A stretch of DNA of 11,294 nt from Alphaproteobacteria bacterium (GTDB taxonomy: Bacteria; Pseudomonadota; Alphaproteobacteria; Paracaedibacterales; JAKBAR01). Position numbers and translations under genes: made by a program. The notes beneath the pieces were generated by a model, which was not told where the DNA came from, did not search any database, and saw only the letters and a program-made list of their open reading frames with translations. The stretch is from positions 1-11,294 of the forward strand of contig JAIESS010000136.1 in the NCBI GenBank assembly GCA_019745755.1, in the 5' to 3' direction. Positions 1 to 7,498 of this stretch are shown here, one piece after another (the first letter of the stretch is position 1; each line of letters starts with the position of its first letter).

Positions 1-208
1 TCCCGCTCTCAAAAATCACTGCGATTTTTAAGCATGATTAAGCTTGCACTTTTTCATAGAGCACCTAGAATAACACTCGATCACGCGTTACCTAAGCCAG
101 GACAATCACGCACCCGACATATTCGGGTGTAACTAACCGCCATCAATAGATTAACCCACTATTTATTAACATAATGTTAACAAAAATACCCCTCTATCAA
201 GTTTTTTG
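1..208. other. Left-edge non-coding region with dyads; no supportable gene
   Basis: All three forward frames are open at the left edge and close at 31, 41 and 132. The tail of an upstream plus-strand gene may therefore lie here, but none of the short peptides is recognisable. The longest, about 43 codons ending at 130-132, is basic and lacks any motif. Two perfect 7-bp hairpins are visible: AAAAATC/GATTTTT at 11-29, and CACCCGA/TCGGGTG at 111-129. The second is GC-rich like a terminator stem but has no T-run after it. The last 60 bases are AT-rich and should hold the promoter of the ABC permease gene. Confidence 0.5.
166..180. promoter_or_regulatory. Palindrome TTAACAT-A-ATGTTAA upstream of the ABC permease
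   Basis: This perfect 7-bp inverted repeat with a one-base centre ends 28 bases before the permease start. It overlaps a CATAAT hexamer at 170-175 that could be a -10 element, although no good -35 sits at the right distance. The position and symmetry suit an operator for a dimeric repressor. It does not resemble a canonical Fur box. The regulatory role is inference only. Confidence 0.3.
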
Positions 209-1960
209 ATGAATGTGAAAAAAGAGATAAAAAAAGTGCCCCCAATGCTAAAATATTTTTTGAGAAAACATAACATTTTTAATCCTTTTGTGTTATTTGC
301 TGGGGCTTTGATATTTATTTTTTCTCTCCCCCTTATCAAGCTTGTCACATTTTCTGAAAGCACATTATTTTCCATGCATGCTATTAGCACACTTTTAAGT
401 GACGAGCCTTTCTTACATGCCACGATGAACAGTGTGTGCATTGCCTTTACAACAACCATCATTGCGTGCACCATTGGCCTCATTCTTGCCCTATTCGTAG
501 GTCTCACAGACACCCACCGCATTCACCTATGGTCCTTTGTAATTTTTTTAATTTTATTTCTCCCTCCCACATTTCTTGCCATCGCGTGGATTGATATCGG
601 CATTCTCATGAATCATTGGTTTGGTATCCCCAACCCCATGTACACACAGATTGCAACCATCTTATTGCTGTCCATTCATCTCTTCCCCATTTGCTTTTTT
701 ATGATTTTGGATCAGTTGAAGCGCATCCCCTTTCACCTTATTGAGGCTGGAAAAAGTTATGGTGTATCCCCCACACGTCTCCTGACACGCATTATTTTGC
801 CTCTTTTACGGCCTGCCATCGTAAAGTCCGCCATGCTTATTTGGTTCTCATGTCTTGGTCACTTTACATTTTTTGCACTCCTTGGTATTCCAGGACAGTT
901 CACAACACTAACAACACTCATCTATGCCAAGCTCACAGGATTTGGAGGAAGTAAAATTGAAGATATTGTCCTCATCTGCGTTCTTCTTCTTATCATTGGT
1001 CTTATCGGAACCTATATGTTAAGGCTCCTTGGCGGACCTTCTTGGCAGTTTCGCACAACCAGTAAAAAACTTAGTACAAATACCTTTGACTCAAGACATA
1101 CACAGATTTTTGTCTACGGCCTCCTTACCATTATTTGCCTCAGCATTATTTTACCCATGATCAAACTTCTCATGACATCCTTCACAACAAAGGGTGTTTT
1201 GAGCTTTTCCATCGCTCATTTTTCTTTGGAGAATTATGCCTATATTCTCAATAATAAAAATATTCATCAAGCCATTTGGAACAGCGTCATGCTCGCCACA
1301 GGAACGGCGATCTTTTTGTTTTTTCAAAGTGCCATTTTCGAGTACGGCGCCCTTATGACGAAACGCCCCTTTTTCAAAAGGGCACGCATTTTTTTTCAAT
1401 CCTTGTACTTAATGCCGGGAAGTATACTCGCCATCAGCTTGATTCTCCTCTTCCTTAAACCCTTTGACTGGATGGGGTTTTTAAAACTCAACACGCTCTA
1501 TAATACACTCTCTATGATCTTTCTTGCCTATGTGATCAGGTTTTTTGCATTCCATCTTAATATTGTCCACGCCGGAAGTGATAAATTCTCCGCACGCCTC
1601 ATTGAATCTGCCAAAAGTTGCGGTGCTGCTACATATCAAACGATTCATCGCATTTTCCTCCCTCTTATCTCACCGAGCCTTTTTAATGGTAGCTTTTTGG
1701 TATTTATTTTGATTATTCACGAAGTCACCGTTTCTGCTCTTCTTCCATCGTCCGAGACCCAGACCATTGGTGTTGTACTCCTCTCCATGATGGAAAATGG
1801 CGACACCAAAGCGACGGCTGCCCTTTGCATTCTCATCACATCTTTGCTTGTGCTTTTTAGGATTTTGGCGCATCAATTAACGAAAAAGAGCACTTCAAAA
1901 ATCTATAATAGTACATCCCATGCATCCCAATCCTTCCATGACACTGCTGCAGCTTCGTAA
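209..1960 (+). CDS. ABC transporter permease, fused two-domain (FbpB/AfuB or PhnU type)
   Basis: This is an inner-membrane permease of about 583 residues made of two homologous halves, each a six-helix binding-protein-dependent transport domain. Both carry the cytoplasmic EAA loop that docks on the ATPase: around residue 178 (IEAGKSYG, followed by ILPLLRP) and around residue 465 (IESAKSCG, followed by IFLPLISP). Fused duplicated permeases of this length are typical of Fe(III) importers (FbpB/AfuB/SfuB) and of putative 2-aminoethylphosphonate importers. ThiP has the same architecture but is shorter. Substrate cannot be decided from the sequence. The start chosen is ATG 209; a TTG lies directly before it at 206 and another ATG at 245, and none has a strong Shine-Dalgarno sequence. 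The tail overlaps the ATPase gene, so the two are translationally linked. The usual upstream periplasmic binding-protein gene is not in the window. Confidence 0.9.
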   Translation: MNVKKEIKKVPPMLKYFLRKHNIFNPFVLFAGALIFIFSLPLIKLVTFSESTLFSMHAISTLLSDEPFLHATMNSVCIAFTTTIIACTIGLILALFVGLTDTHRIHLWSFVIFLILFLPPTFLAIAWIDIGILMNHWFGIPNPMYTQIATILLLSIHLFPICFFMILDQLKRIPFHLIEAGKSYGVSPTRLLTRIILPLLRPAIVKSAMLIWFSCLGHFTFFALLGIPGQFTTLTTLIYAKLTGFGGSKIEDIVLICVLLLIIGLIGTYMLRLLGGPSWQFRTTSKKLSTNTFDSRHTQIFVYGLLTIICLSIILPMIKLLMTSFTTKGVLSFSIAHFSLENYAYILNNKNIHQAIWNSVMLATGTAIFLFFQSAIFEYGALMTKRPFFKRARIFFQSLYLMPGSILAISLILLFLKPFDWMGFLKLNTLYNTLSMIFLAYVIRFFAFHLNIVHAGSDKFSARLIESAKSCGAATYQTIHRIFLPLISPSLFNGSFLVFILIIHEVTVSALLPSSETQTIGVVLLSMMENGDTKATAALCILITSLLVLFRILAHQLTKKSTSKIYNSTSHASQSFHDTAAAS

Positions 1961-3041
1961 TATCAAAAAATCCTTTGCTAAAAGACCTATTCTTGACAAC
2001 CTTAATCTTGATGTTGAGCGGGGTGAATTTGTCTGCATTCTTGGTTCATCCGGATCAGGAAAAACAACGCTTTTGCGTCTTATGGCGGGATTTGAGAAAA
2101 TTGACAACGGGACCATCATCTTGGACGGCGTAACCATCGCATCGCCAAACACCCATATAGCAACAGAAAAACGTGGCATTGGCATTGTGTTTCAAGACCA
2201 TGCTTTATGGCCCCATATGACAGTGTTTGAGAATGTGGCATTTCCTCTTCGCATTCAAAATAAAGGTAATGCTTCTATAAAACAACGCGTGCAGCAGATT
2301 CTTGCAGATATTGCCATGATAGGGTTTGAGACGAAATACCCCCATGAGCTCAGCGGTGGTGAGGCTCAACGCATTGCTCTTGCTCGCACCCTTATCCAAG
2401 AGCCCAAAGTCATTATTTTTGATGAACCCCTTTCAAGTCTTGATTCTTTGCGGCGCTATGAGCTACAGGGCGTTATTAAAAAACTCCATACGGATAAAGG
2501 GCTGACCTCCATTTATATTACCCATGACCGACGAGAAGCCATGCGCCTTGGGGACCGCATTGCCATTTTAGAAGATGGTCTTATCAAACAATATGCAGAA
2601 CCTGAGACAATTTACAAGGAACCAAGAACAACAACGATTGCAAAACTTCTTGGGCAAAGTAATTGCCTTTTTGCAACAATTCTTAATGTTAAGAATAATA
2701 CCGCAACGGTTCAAATCAACGATTACATCTTTTCTGTAAGAACAGAGAAAACATCCACATATGATTCCTTACCACAGCCAATAACACTTTCTGTTCGCCC
2801 TGAAGATATCCAATTGCATGCCGATGATGCACTAGGCCTGAAGTGTATTATCACAGAATGTTATTATGGAGGAGGGGAATACAGTATTGAGCTTTCTTTC
2901 AATACTTTTGGGAAGGATAATAACAGTGCTTCTGAACAGACACTTCGAGCAAAAAGTGCCACATCTTATACCTGTGGCACCATTGTATCCTGTACTGTTC
3001 ATGATGGCTGGGTTATTCCCCATGATAGAATACTCGCTTAG
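1920..3041 (+). CDS. ABC transporter ATP-binding protein with TOBE domain (FbpC/PotA-like)
   Basis: This cytoplasmic ATPase powers the permease encoded just upstream. All nucleotide-binding motifs are intact in a 373-residue protein: Walker A GSSGSGKTT at 42-50, Q-loop Gln92, signature LSGGEAQ at 144-150, Walker B VIIFDE at 164-169, D-loop SSLD at 172-175 and switch His202. From about residue 240 to the end there is a TOBE-type regulatory domain, including the SVRPEDIQL stretch typical of the FbpC/PotA/UgpC/PhnT group. That domain argues against ThiQ, which lacks it. The first ATG overlaps the permease end by 41 nt. The ATG at 1938 (MTLLQLRNIKKSF) is an equally good start and matches family N-termini; neither has a clear ribosome-binding site, which suggests translational coupling. 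The specific substrate, iron(III) or a phosphonate or polyamine-like solute, remains open. Confidence 0.92.
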   Translation: MHPNPSMTLLQLRNIKKSFAKRPILDNLNLDVERGEFVCILGSSGSGKTTLLRLMAGFEKIDNGTIILDGVTIASPNTHIATEKRGIGIVFQDHALWPHMTVFENVAFPLRIQNKGNASIKQRVQQILADIAMIGFETKYPHELSGGEAQRIALARTLIQEPKVIIFDEPLSSLDSLRRYELQGVIKKLHTDKGLTSIYITHDRREAMRLGDRIAILEDGLIKQYAEPETIYKEPRTTTIAKLLGQSNCLFATILNVKNNTATVQINDYIFSVRTEKTSTYDSLPQPITLSVRPEDIQLHADDALGLKCIITECYYGGGEYSIELSFNTFGKDNNSASEQTLRAKSATSYTCGTIVSCTVHDGWVIPHDRILA

Positions 3042-3189
3042 GCTTCGAGATAAGACCATGTTCACGCATTTTCATGACACTCCATACGGGTTTACTGCTT
3101 GCCTTCCCGGCACTGATTTAAAATGAAAACTGCTATCTTTTAGCGAGAGACTATGTTTAATGAACCTACTCATACTGGAGACATATTTC

Positions 3190-4188
3190 ATGAAAAACAC
3201 TCCACCTCATGATCTTCTTACCCGTTGGATAAAAACCTATTACGACATTGACGTATCTCATCTTACACACCTTCCCCTGGGCGCAGATTTGAATGCCGCC
3301 GTCTATAAAGCACAAACACACAATCAATCGACCTATTTTATAAAGTTGAAACGAGGCTACTCTCACGACATCGCCCCCACTATTTTACAATTTTTGCAAG
3401 AAGCTAAGGTTCACCCGATCATTCCCCCCGTCAAAACATGTGGGGGAGAATCGCTCCTTCAGAGAGATAATTTCACCCTCATCATCTATCCCTTTGTGGA
3501 GGGGCAAGATGGGTTCACCCGTCCTTTATCACATAAACAGTGGCTAAACCTTGGTAAAACCATGCGGCAGATTCACGACCTAAACGTACCCGAGGAGATA
3601 CAACAACAGCTTCGACGGGAAACATACTCACCCCAATGGCGAGAAACTGTGAGATCCATTTATCCTTACCTTGACACTGAGTGTAACGGCGATGATATCT
3701 CAAAAAAATTATGGCATTTTATAAGAGAACATCGTAAGGCCATAGAACGATTGGTCGACCGAGCTGAAGTATTGGCCGAGAAGCTTCAAAATGAACCCTT
3801 AACATTTGTACTCTGCCATTCTGATATTCACGGCGGAAATGTCCTCATGAATCATGATCAATTATACATCGTGGATTGGGATGACCCCATCATGGCTCCT
3901 AGAGAACGGGATCTTATGTTCATAGGCGGAGGCGTTGCCAACGTGTGGAACAACCCAGAGGAAGAATCCCTTTTTTATGAAGGTTATGGGCATGTTGAAG
4001 TGAATAAAACAGCGTTAGCCTACTACCGTCATGAACGCATTGTGGAAGATATGGCCGTTTACACCAAGGAGATTTTTTTCACAGAAGCTAAGCGCAAGGA
4101 CAAGCAAGAAATGTATAAGCACTTCACAAACATGTTTATCCCCAATGGCGTCGTCGATATTGCCTTTAAAACGAAGGATGATTCATAG
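3190..4188 (+). CDS. APH(9)-like spectinomycin/aminoglycoside phosphotransferase
   Basis: This is a cytoplasmic ATP-dependent small-molecule kinase of the APH fold, 332 residues long. As I recall the family, it resembles Legionella APH(9)-Ia spectinomycin 9-phosphotransferase (about 331 residues) along its whole length. Shared blocks include QQQLRRETYSPQWRETVRS (138-156), CHSDIHGGNVL (209-219), IVDWDDPIMAPRERDLMFIG (227-246) and YYRHERIVED (278-287). Asp212 is the expected catalytic base, Asn217 and Asp229 are the metal ligands, and Lys52 in FIKLK is the ATP-binding lysine. ATG 3190 was chosen because GGAG lies nine bases upstream; the in-frame ATG at 3160 lacks a site. It follows the ABC ATPase after 148 bp on the same strand and converges on the DUF4139-like gene. 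Spectinomycin is the best substrate guess. Another hydroxylated metabolite, perhaps one imported by the adjacent transporter, is possible. Confidence 0.88.
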   Translation: MKNTPPHDLLTRWIKTYYDIDVSHLTHLPLGADLNAAVYKAQTHNQSTYFIKLKRGYSHDIAPTILQFLQEAKVHPIIPPVKTCGGESLLQRDNFTLIIYPFVEGQDGFTRPLSHKQWLNLGKTMRQIHDLNVPEEIQQQLRRETYSPQWRETVRSIYPYLDTECNGDDISKKLWHFIREHRKAIERLVDRAEVLAEKLQNEPLTFVLCHSDIHGGNVLMNHDQLYIVDWDDPIMAPRERDLMFIGGGVANVWNNPEEESLFYEGYGHVEVNKTALAYYRHERIVEDMAVYTKEIFFTEAKRKDKQEMYKHFTNMFIPNGVVDIAFKTKDDS

Positions 4189-4202
4189 GACTTTCCACTC
4201 CT

Positions 4203-5564
4203 CTACTTCAATGTATCGAGCTTGATTCTGTATTTAATCTCGTAATCACTACCGGCTGTAATATCAGGAATCATCCAATACACTTCCTGGTGATGAGGAG
4301 CTGTACCGCTTACCTCATAATTGGAGGAACTGCGCACCATGGACCAGTCATACCCCTGCACAGGAAGGACAACCTTGACTTGGAATCCTGTGTCATTTTT
4401 ATTATGAATCATGAGCCTATAGCCTGATTCATTACTTTTATTTGAATTCTTTTTATAGTCCGTTTGTTCTAAATCACAGGTAATACCAAGATGCCTAAAA
4501 TCGCTACCAATACGTAAAGGGACACTCCCACCCACTGGGGTCTCTGTCAAAAGTGTTGTCCCTAAATACTGATTGAGACCATTAGTTTGCATTTGATAAA
4601 TCGTCATTTTACCAGAAGGAAGAGTAAAATTGAGGCCAAGTTTACTATCATTTTTGAACTCAACCACACGTTGGATTTGAGGGCGTTGAAGTTCACCTTT
4701 TAGCTCTGCTAAATAATCCCCCCCTACATTAATAATATTTTCCTGGTTCAATGGAATATGAAGAGCCTGTATAAAGCTCATATAGATTTTTTTCCCCATA
4801 GGAAGAGTGATTACACGCGGCAACAAATACTCAAAATCACTCTTTGAATGGTCAATCACTGTAAGACCATCCGCTGTCATATTGGCGGAGCTCCCATTAA
4901 AAAAGATCTGAGCATTCTCAATAGTAGAGCCACAGTGGTTTGTAACCTCAATCCACCCGCTTAGAATCAGTGTCTTTTGATCCGGCGATAAAATACCACT
5001 ATAGAAAATATCCCAATCAATACCGGAGAAAAGATAATTAAGAGTGAGTATTTTAACTTGCTCATAGGAACTCAACACATCAATGATAAGGCTTTGAGAT
5101 TCTTCATTCACATGCTGTCCCAAAATCTGCACATGAGCATCATCAGCATCCAGGGTTGCGATAAGACTAGGTAGAGCAAGAGTTTTCGGCGCCTTGTCAT
5201 AGACAACATTTTGCTGCCCTCCCTTAAGATCCGCTTTGAGCTTTTTTGTCGCAAGGACAGTACCATTGCGGTAGATCGTGATATTAATCAGAGGCTGCTG
5301 ATGCGTCATTTTTGAAGGCGCACTAGAAGATGCTTTTGACGATGTCTCTTTACCAGAAGATTCTTTTGAAGACGTTTCGTTTTCATTCCCTTTTAGATCA
5401 GCAGAGGATTCTTTGGAGTCAGCCTTAGCCCCGTCTTTCACATGCTTTACAGGCAAGGGATTTTTTTCGTTTGAAGAATCAGGATCAGCACACAGTGGCA
5501 CACTTAAAAAAAGTACAGCAAGAACACCAATATAACTAAGCAGCTTCAATATCTTTTGTTGCAT
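4203..5564 (-). CDS. Secreted DUF4139-like protein with Ser/Lys-rich linker
   Basis: This is a 453-residue exported protein of unknown function. Residues 1-26 form a Sec signal peptide (basic start, hydrophobic core, likely cut after PLCA). A cysteine is present, but the residues before it are not a proper lipobox. Residues 27 to about 90 are low-complexity and rich in Ser, Lys and Glu, with imperfect repeats of the ETSSKESS kind. The rest is predicted beta-rich. It has the pattern of DUF4139 proteins: a YLFSGIDWDIFYSG block near 176, then SGWIEVTNHCGSTIENAQIF near 200-220, and a C-terminal YWMIPDITAGSDYEIKY block. The start at 5564 places the signal peptide at the N-terminus. A longer in-frame extension to 5663 is open but would bury the signal sequence. 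The gene overlaps the end of rmuC by 29 nt, so it is probably the second gene of that operon. No good Shine-Dalgarno sequence is seen. Confidence 0.75.
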   Translation of the reverse strand: MQQKILKLLSYIGVLAVLFLSVPLCADPDSSNEKNPLPVKHVKDGAKADSKESSADLKGNENETSSKESSGKETSSKASSSAPSKMTHQQPLINITIYRNGTVLATKKLKADLKGGQQNVVYDKAPKTLALPSLIATLDADDAHVQILGQHVNEESQSLIIDVLSSYEQVKILTLNYLFSGIDWDIFYSGILSPDQKTLILSGWIEVTNHCGSTIENAQIFFNGSSANMTADGLTVIDHSKSDFEYLLPRVITLPMGKKIYMSFIQALHIPLNQENIINVGGDYLAELKGELQRPQIQRVVEFKNDSKLGLNFTLPSGKMTIYQMQTNGLNQYLGTTLLTETPVGGSVPLRIGSDFRHLGITCDLEQTDYKKNSNKSNESGYRLMIHNKNDTGFQVKVVLPVQGYDWSMVRSSSNYEVSGTAPHHQEVYWMIPDITAGSDYEIKYRIKLDTLK

Positions 5565-7143
5565 AGTCAATAAGCGCGCTGGAGAGATCATCATGAGTAC
5601 CATTGTCTTCGTTATAATTGTTAATGTGTTCTTCATTGTTGCTGGAATCACCCAAGAGTTCAAGTGATTGTATCTGGCGCGGTATATGGGCCAAAGGATT
5701 CACATCATCGATCTCCTCCACATGCCCATCATAATCACGAAATTTACGTGCCGTCACAAGTACGCGGCGCTCCAGTGTTCCAACAGTTTGATTATATCCA
5801 TCCACCACATGGCCAATATTTTTACCAAGGCGAATCATATGCCCTGCGAGATCCCCTACCCTTTTGCTAAGCTCTTGACCAAGTTTACTTATGGCTTTTG
5901 CATTTTCTGTAATGGACTCTTGTCGCCAGCCGTACGCTACCGCACGCAAAAGTGCAATGAGTGTCGTTGGCGTGGCCAAAATCACCTTATCCTTGAAGCC
6001 CATCTCAAGCAGATCTGGATCCTGCTCCAATGCAGCGCTAAAAAACATTTCCCCAGGTAAAAAAAGCACAACAAAATCAGGACTTTGCTCAAATTGCTCA
6101 AAGTAGGAACGCTGACTGAGCGCCTTAATATGATTTTTTACATGGCGCGCATGTTCTTGAAGTTTTTGAAGACGAAGTGTGTCATCTGTCATATCAAGGG
6201 CTTCGAGGTACGCCAAAAGGGGCGCCTTAGCATCCACAACAATTTTACTTTGTCCCGGCAAATGGATAATCATATCCGGACGAATACGACCGTTTTCCGT
6301 TTCTGATGATGATTGCTCGATAAAGTCACAGTGGGAGGTCATACCCGCTATTTCCACCACGCGGCGCAACTGCATTTCCCCCCATTTCCCCCGAACCTGG
6401 GGTGTGCGAAGTGCTTTCACAAGGTTTGCTGTCTCCAATCGCAATTCCTTTTGCCCCGTAATTAAATGATGGACCTGGCTTTTAAGATTTTCATAAGCGC
6501 CGAGACGTTCTTTCTCCAAAGCGTGAATTTTCACATCTACCTGAGATAATGCTTTTTGAATGGGATCCACAAGCGTCTGAATGGATTGTTCCTTTTTTTC
6601 CAACGACGTCACCATCTCCACCCGGGATTTATCCATGGATGCACGCAGAGTCGCATCTGCCATTTCGAGGAAAGCTTTATTGCTTTGCGAAAAGATCTCA
6701 GATGACAGGGATTTAAATTGATGCTGTAGTTTTTCCTCAGCCTGCAAGAGTAGTTGAATCTTTTCTTTTGTTTGTATCTGTTCCTGTTCGAGGGTCGCTT
6801 TCAAGTAACTATTTTCCGATAAAAGCCCCTCTAGTTGCTTTCGCTGCGCATCAAAATGATCTTGAACATCCCTCAAAAACCCAAGCTCTGCCTGCCTATT
6901 TGCATTTTCTGCTGTAAGCTCATTGACGGTAACCTGGTAATTTTCAATACGTTGATCACGTTGTTGCAACTGGTGGGTGAGCGCATCTTGATGCTGCTCT
7001 GCCTCTCTTAACGACTGAGACAAATGATTAATCTCCGCACCATAACGATGACCAAGCCCGCGCACCTTGCTCCGCCAATACAGATGCACACTCACAAGAC
7101 TAAGGAGAAGAACTCCCGCACACGTCCCCAAGATCACAATCAT
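5536..7143 (-). CDS. rmuC: DNA recombination protein RmuC
   Basis: RmuC proteins are linked to limiting inversions and rearrangements at short repeats and carry a predicted nuclease-like core; the biochemical activity is poorly defined. This copy has 535 residues. Residues 1-23 form one membrane anchor. Residues from about 35 to 150 are Gln/Glu-rich heptads typical of a coiled coil. The RmuC core starts near 185 and includes RTPQVRGKWGEMQLRRVVEI (246-265), GRIRPDMIIHLPG (285-297) and IVVDAKAPL (301-309). A polar, Asn/Asp/Glu-rich tail of about 60 residues follows the core, making the protein somewhat longer than the Escherichia coli form. The ATG at 7143 has AGGTG four bases upstream on the minus strand, supporting the start. 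The last codons overlap the DUF4139-like gene, suggesting co-transcription. It diverges from the tRNA-Ser gene. Confidence 0.95.
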   Translation of the reverse strand: MIVILGTCAGVLLLSLVSVHLYWRSKVRGLGHRYGAEINHLSQSLREAEQHQDALTHQLQQRDQRIENYQVTVNELTAENANRQAELGFLRDVQDHFDAQRKQLEGLLSENSYLKATLEQEQIQTKEKIQLLLQAEEKLQHQFKSLSSEIFSQSNKAFLEMADATLRASMDKSRVEMVTSLEKKEQSIQTLVDPIQKALSQVDVKIHALEKERLGAYENLKSQVHHLITGQKELRLETANLVKALRTPQVRGKWGEMQLRRVVEIAGMTSHCDFIEQSSSETENGRIRPDMIIHLPGQSKIVVDAKAPLLAYLEALDMTDDTLRLQKLQEHARHVKNHIKALSQRSYFEQFEQSPDFVVLFLPGEMFFSAALEQDPDLLEMGFKDKVILATPTTLIALLRAVAYGWRQESITENAKAISKLGQELSKRVGDLAGHMIRLGKNIGHVVDGYNQTVGTLERRVLVTARKFRDYDGHVEEIDDVNPLAHIPRQIQSLELLGDSSNNEEHINNYNEDNGTHDDLSSALIDYATKDIEAA

Positions 7144-7169
7144 GAGACACCTACCCTTTTGTTTTCTCC

Positions 7170-7198
7170 ATGTAAGGGTTTTTTTGGAAGTCTTGCAA
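7170..7198 (-). promoter_or_regulatory. Candidate rmuC promoter
   Basis: On the minus strand TTGCAA (7198-7193) and TTACAT (7175-7170) are separated by 17 bases, upstream of the rmuC start. Both hexamers are only partial matches to the sigma-70 consensus (four and three of six), so this is tentative. The leader between here and the start codon also holds an ACCCTT/AAGGGT dyad (7153-7158 with 7174-7179) ending beside the ribosome-binding site. Confidence 0.3.
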
Positions 7199-7234
7199 GA
7201 GGGAAATTGGTTGGAAGAGTATCATGAAAAAACA

Positions 7235-7263
7235 TTGACAATCATTTATCGAAACAATACATT
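7235..7263 (+). promoter_or_regulatory. Sigma-70-type promoter of the tRNA-Ser gene
   Basis: A perfect -35 hexamer TTGACA (7235-7240) is followed after 17 bases by TACATT (7258-7263), four of six to the -10 consensus. Transcription would start near 7270, only a few bases before the mature tRNA 5' end. This is the best-matching promoter in the window, and its placement fits a strongly expressed stable RNA with a very short leader. Confidence 0.65.
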
Positions 7264-7273
7264 GAACGTGACT

Positions 7274-7365
7274 GGAGAGGTGGCCGAGTGGCTGAAGGCA
7301 ACGGTTTGCTAAATCGTCATACGGGTTAAACCGTATCGAGGGTTCGAATCCCTCTCTCTCCGCCA
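7274..7365 (+). tRNA. tRNA-Ser (anticodon GCU, reads AGC/AGU)
   Basis: A complete class II tRNA can be folded by eye. The acceptor stem GGAGAGG pairs with TCTCTCC, with one G-T at its base. The anticodon stem-loop has GCT at 7308-7310. A long serine-type variable arm (TACGG/CCGTA) follows, then a T arm GAGGG-TTCGAAT-CCCTC. The discriminator is G and the CCA end is encoded (7363-7365). The anticodon GCT with the long variable arm identifies serine, AGY codons. A run of five T follows the CCA directly and may help termination. Reverse-strand translation of this locus gives a spurious peptide that should not be annotated. Confidence 0.97.
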
Positions 7366-7498
7366 TTTTTAATACTTAAATTTTTCTATAATTTTGTTAG
7401 CTGTTGGATTTTTCAGATATCTCTTGATAAGAGTCAAGTTCCATTTTATTTAGATAAATAAGATGAATTCTTTTGTTGATACACATTGACTTAAAAAC

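Noticed and set aside
1..132. Frame 1 open from the left edge as the C-terminus of a binding protein for the ABC importer
   Set aside because: The basic peptide has no resemblance to a substrate-binding protein end, and the other two frames are open at the edge too, so there is no support for coding.
2866..3126. Plus-strand 86-codon frame overlapping the ATPase 3' end
   Set aside because: Mostly inside the TOBE domain in another frame, with no ribosome-binding site and no recognisable motif; the ATPase frame is clearly the coding one.
5314..5400. Ser/Lys-rich repeats in the DUF4139-like gene as a CRISPR or DNA-level repeat array
   Set aside because: The repeats are short, degenerate, and explained by low-complexity protein sequence; there are no regular spacers.
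5565..5663. N-terminal extension of the DUF4139-like protein to 5663
   Set aside because: It lies wholly within the rmuC coding region and would place the signal peptide internally; ATG 5564 gives a normal exported N-terminus.
7274..7365. tRNA-Ser as an integration (att) site for an island carrying the MFS and LRR genes
   Set aside because: No integrase gene and no second copy of the tRNA 3' end were seen downstream within the window.
7151..7366. Minus-strand reading frame across the tRNA-Ser giving a peptide beginning MAEREGFEPSIRF
   Set aside because: This is the well-known artefact of translating the reverse complement of a tRNA-Ser gene; the tRNA fold explains the sequence completely.
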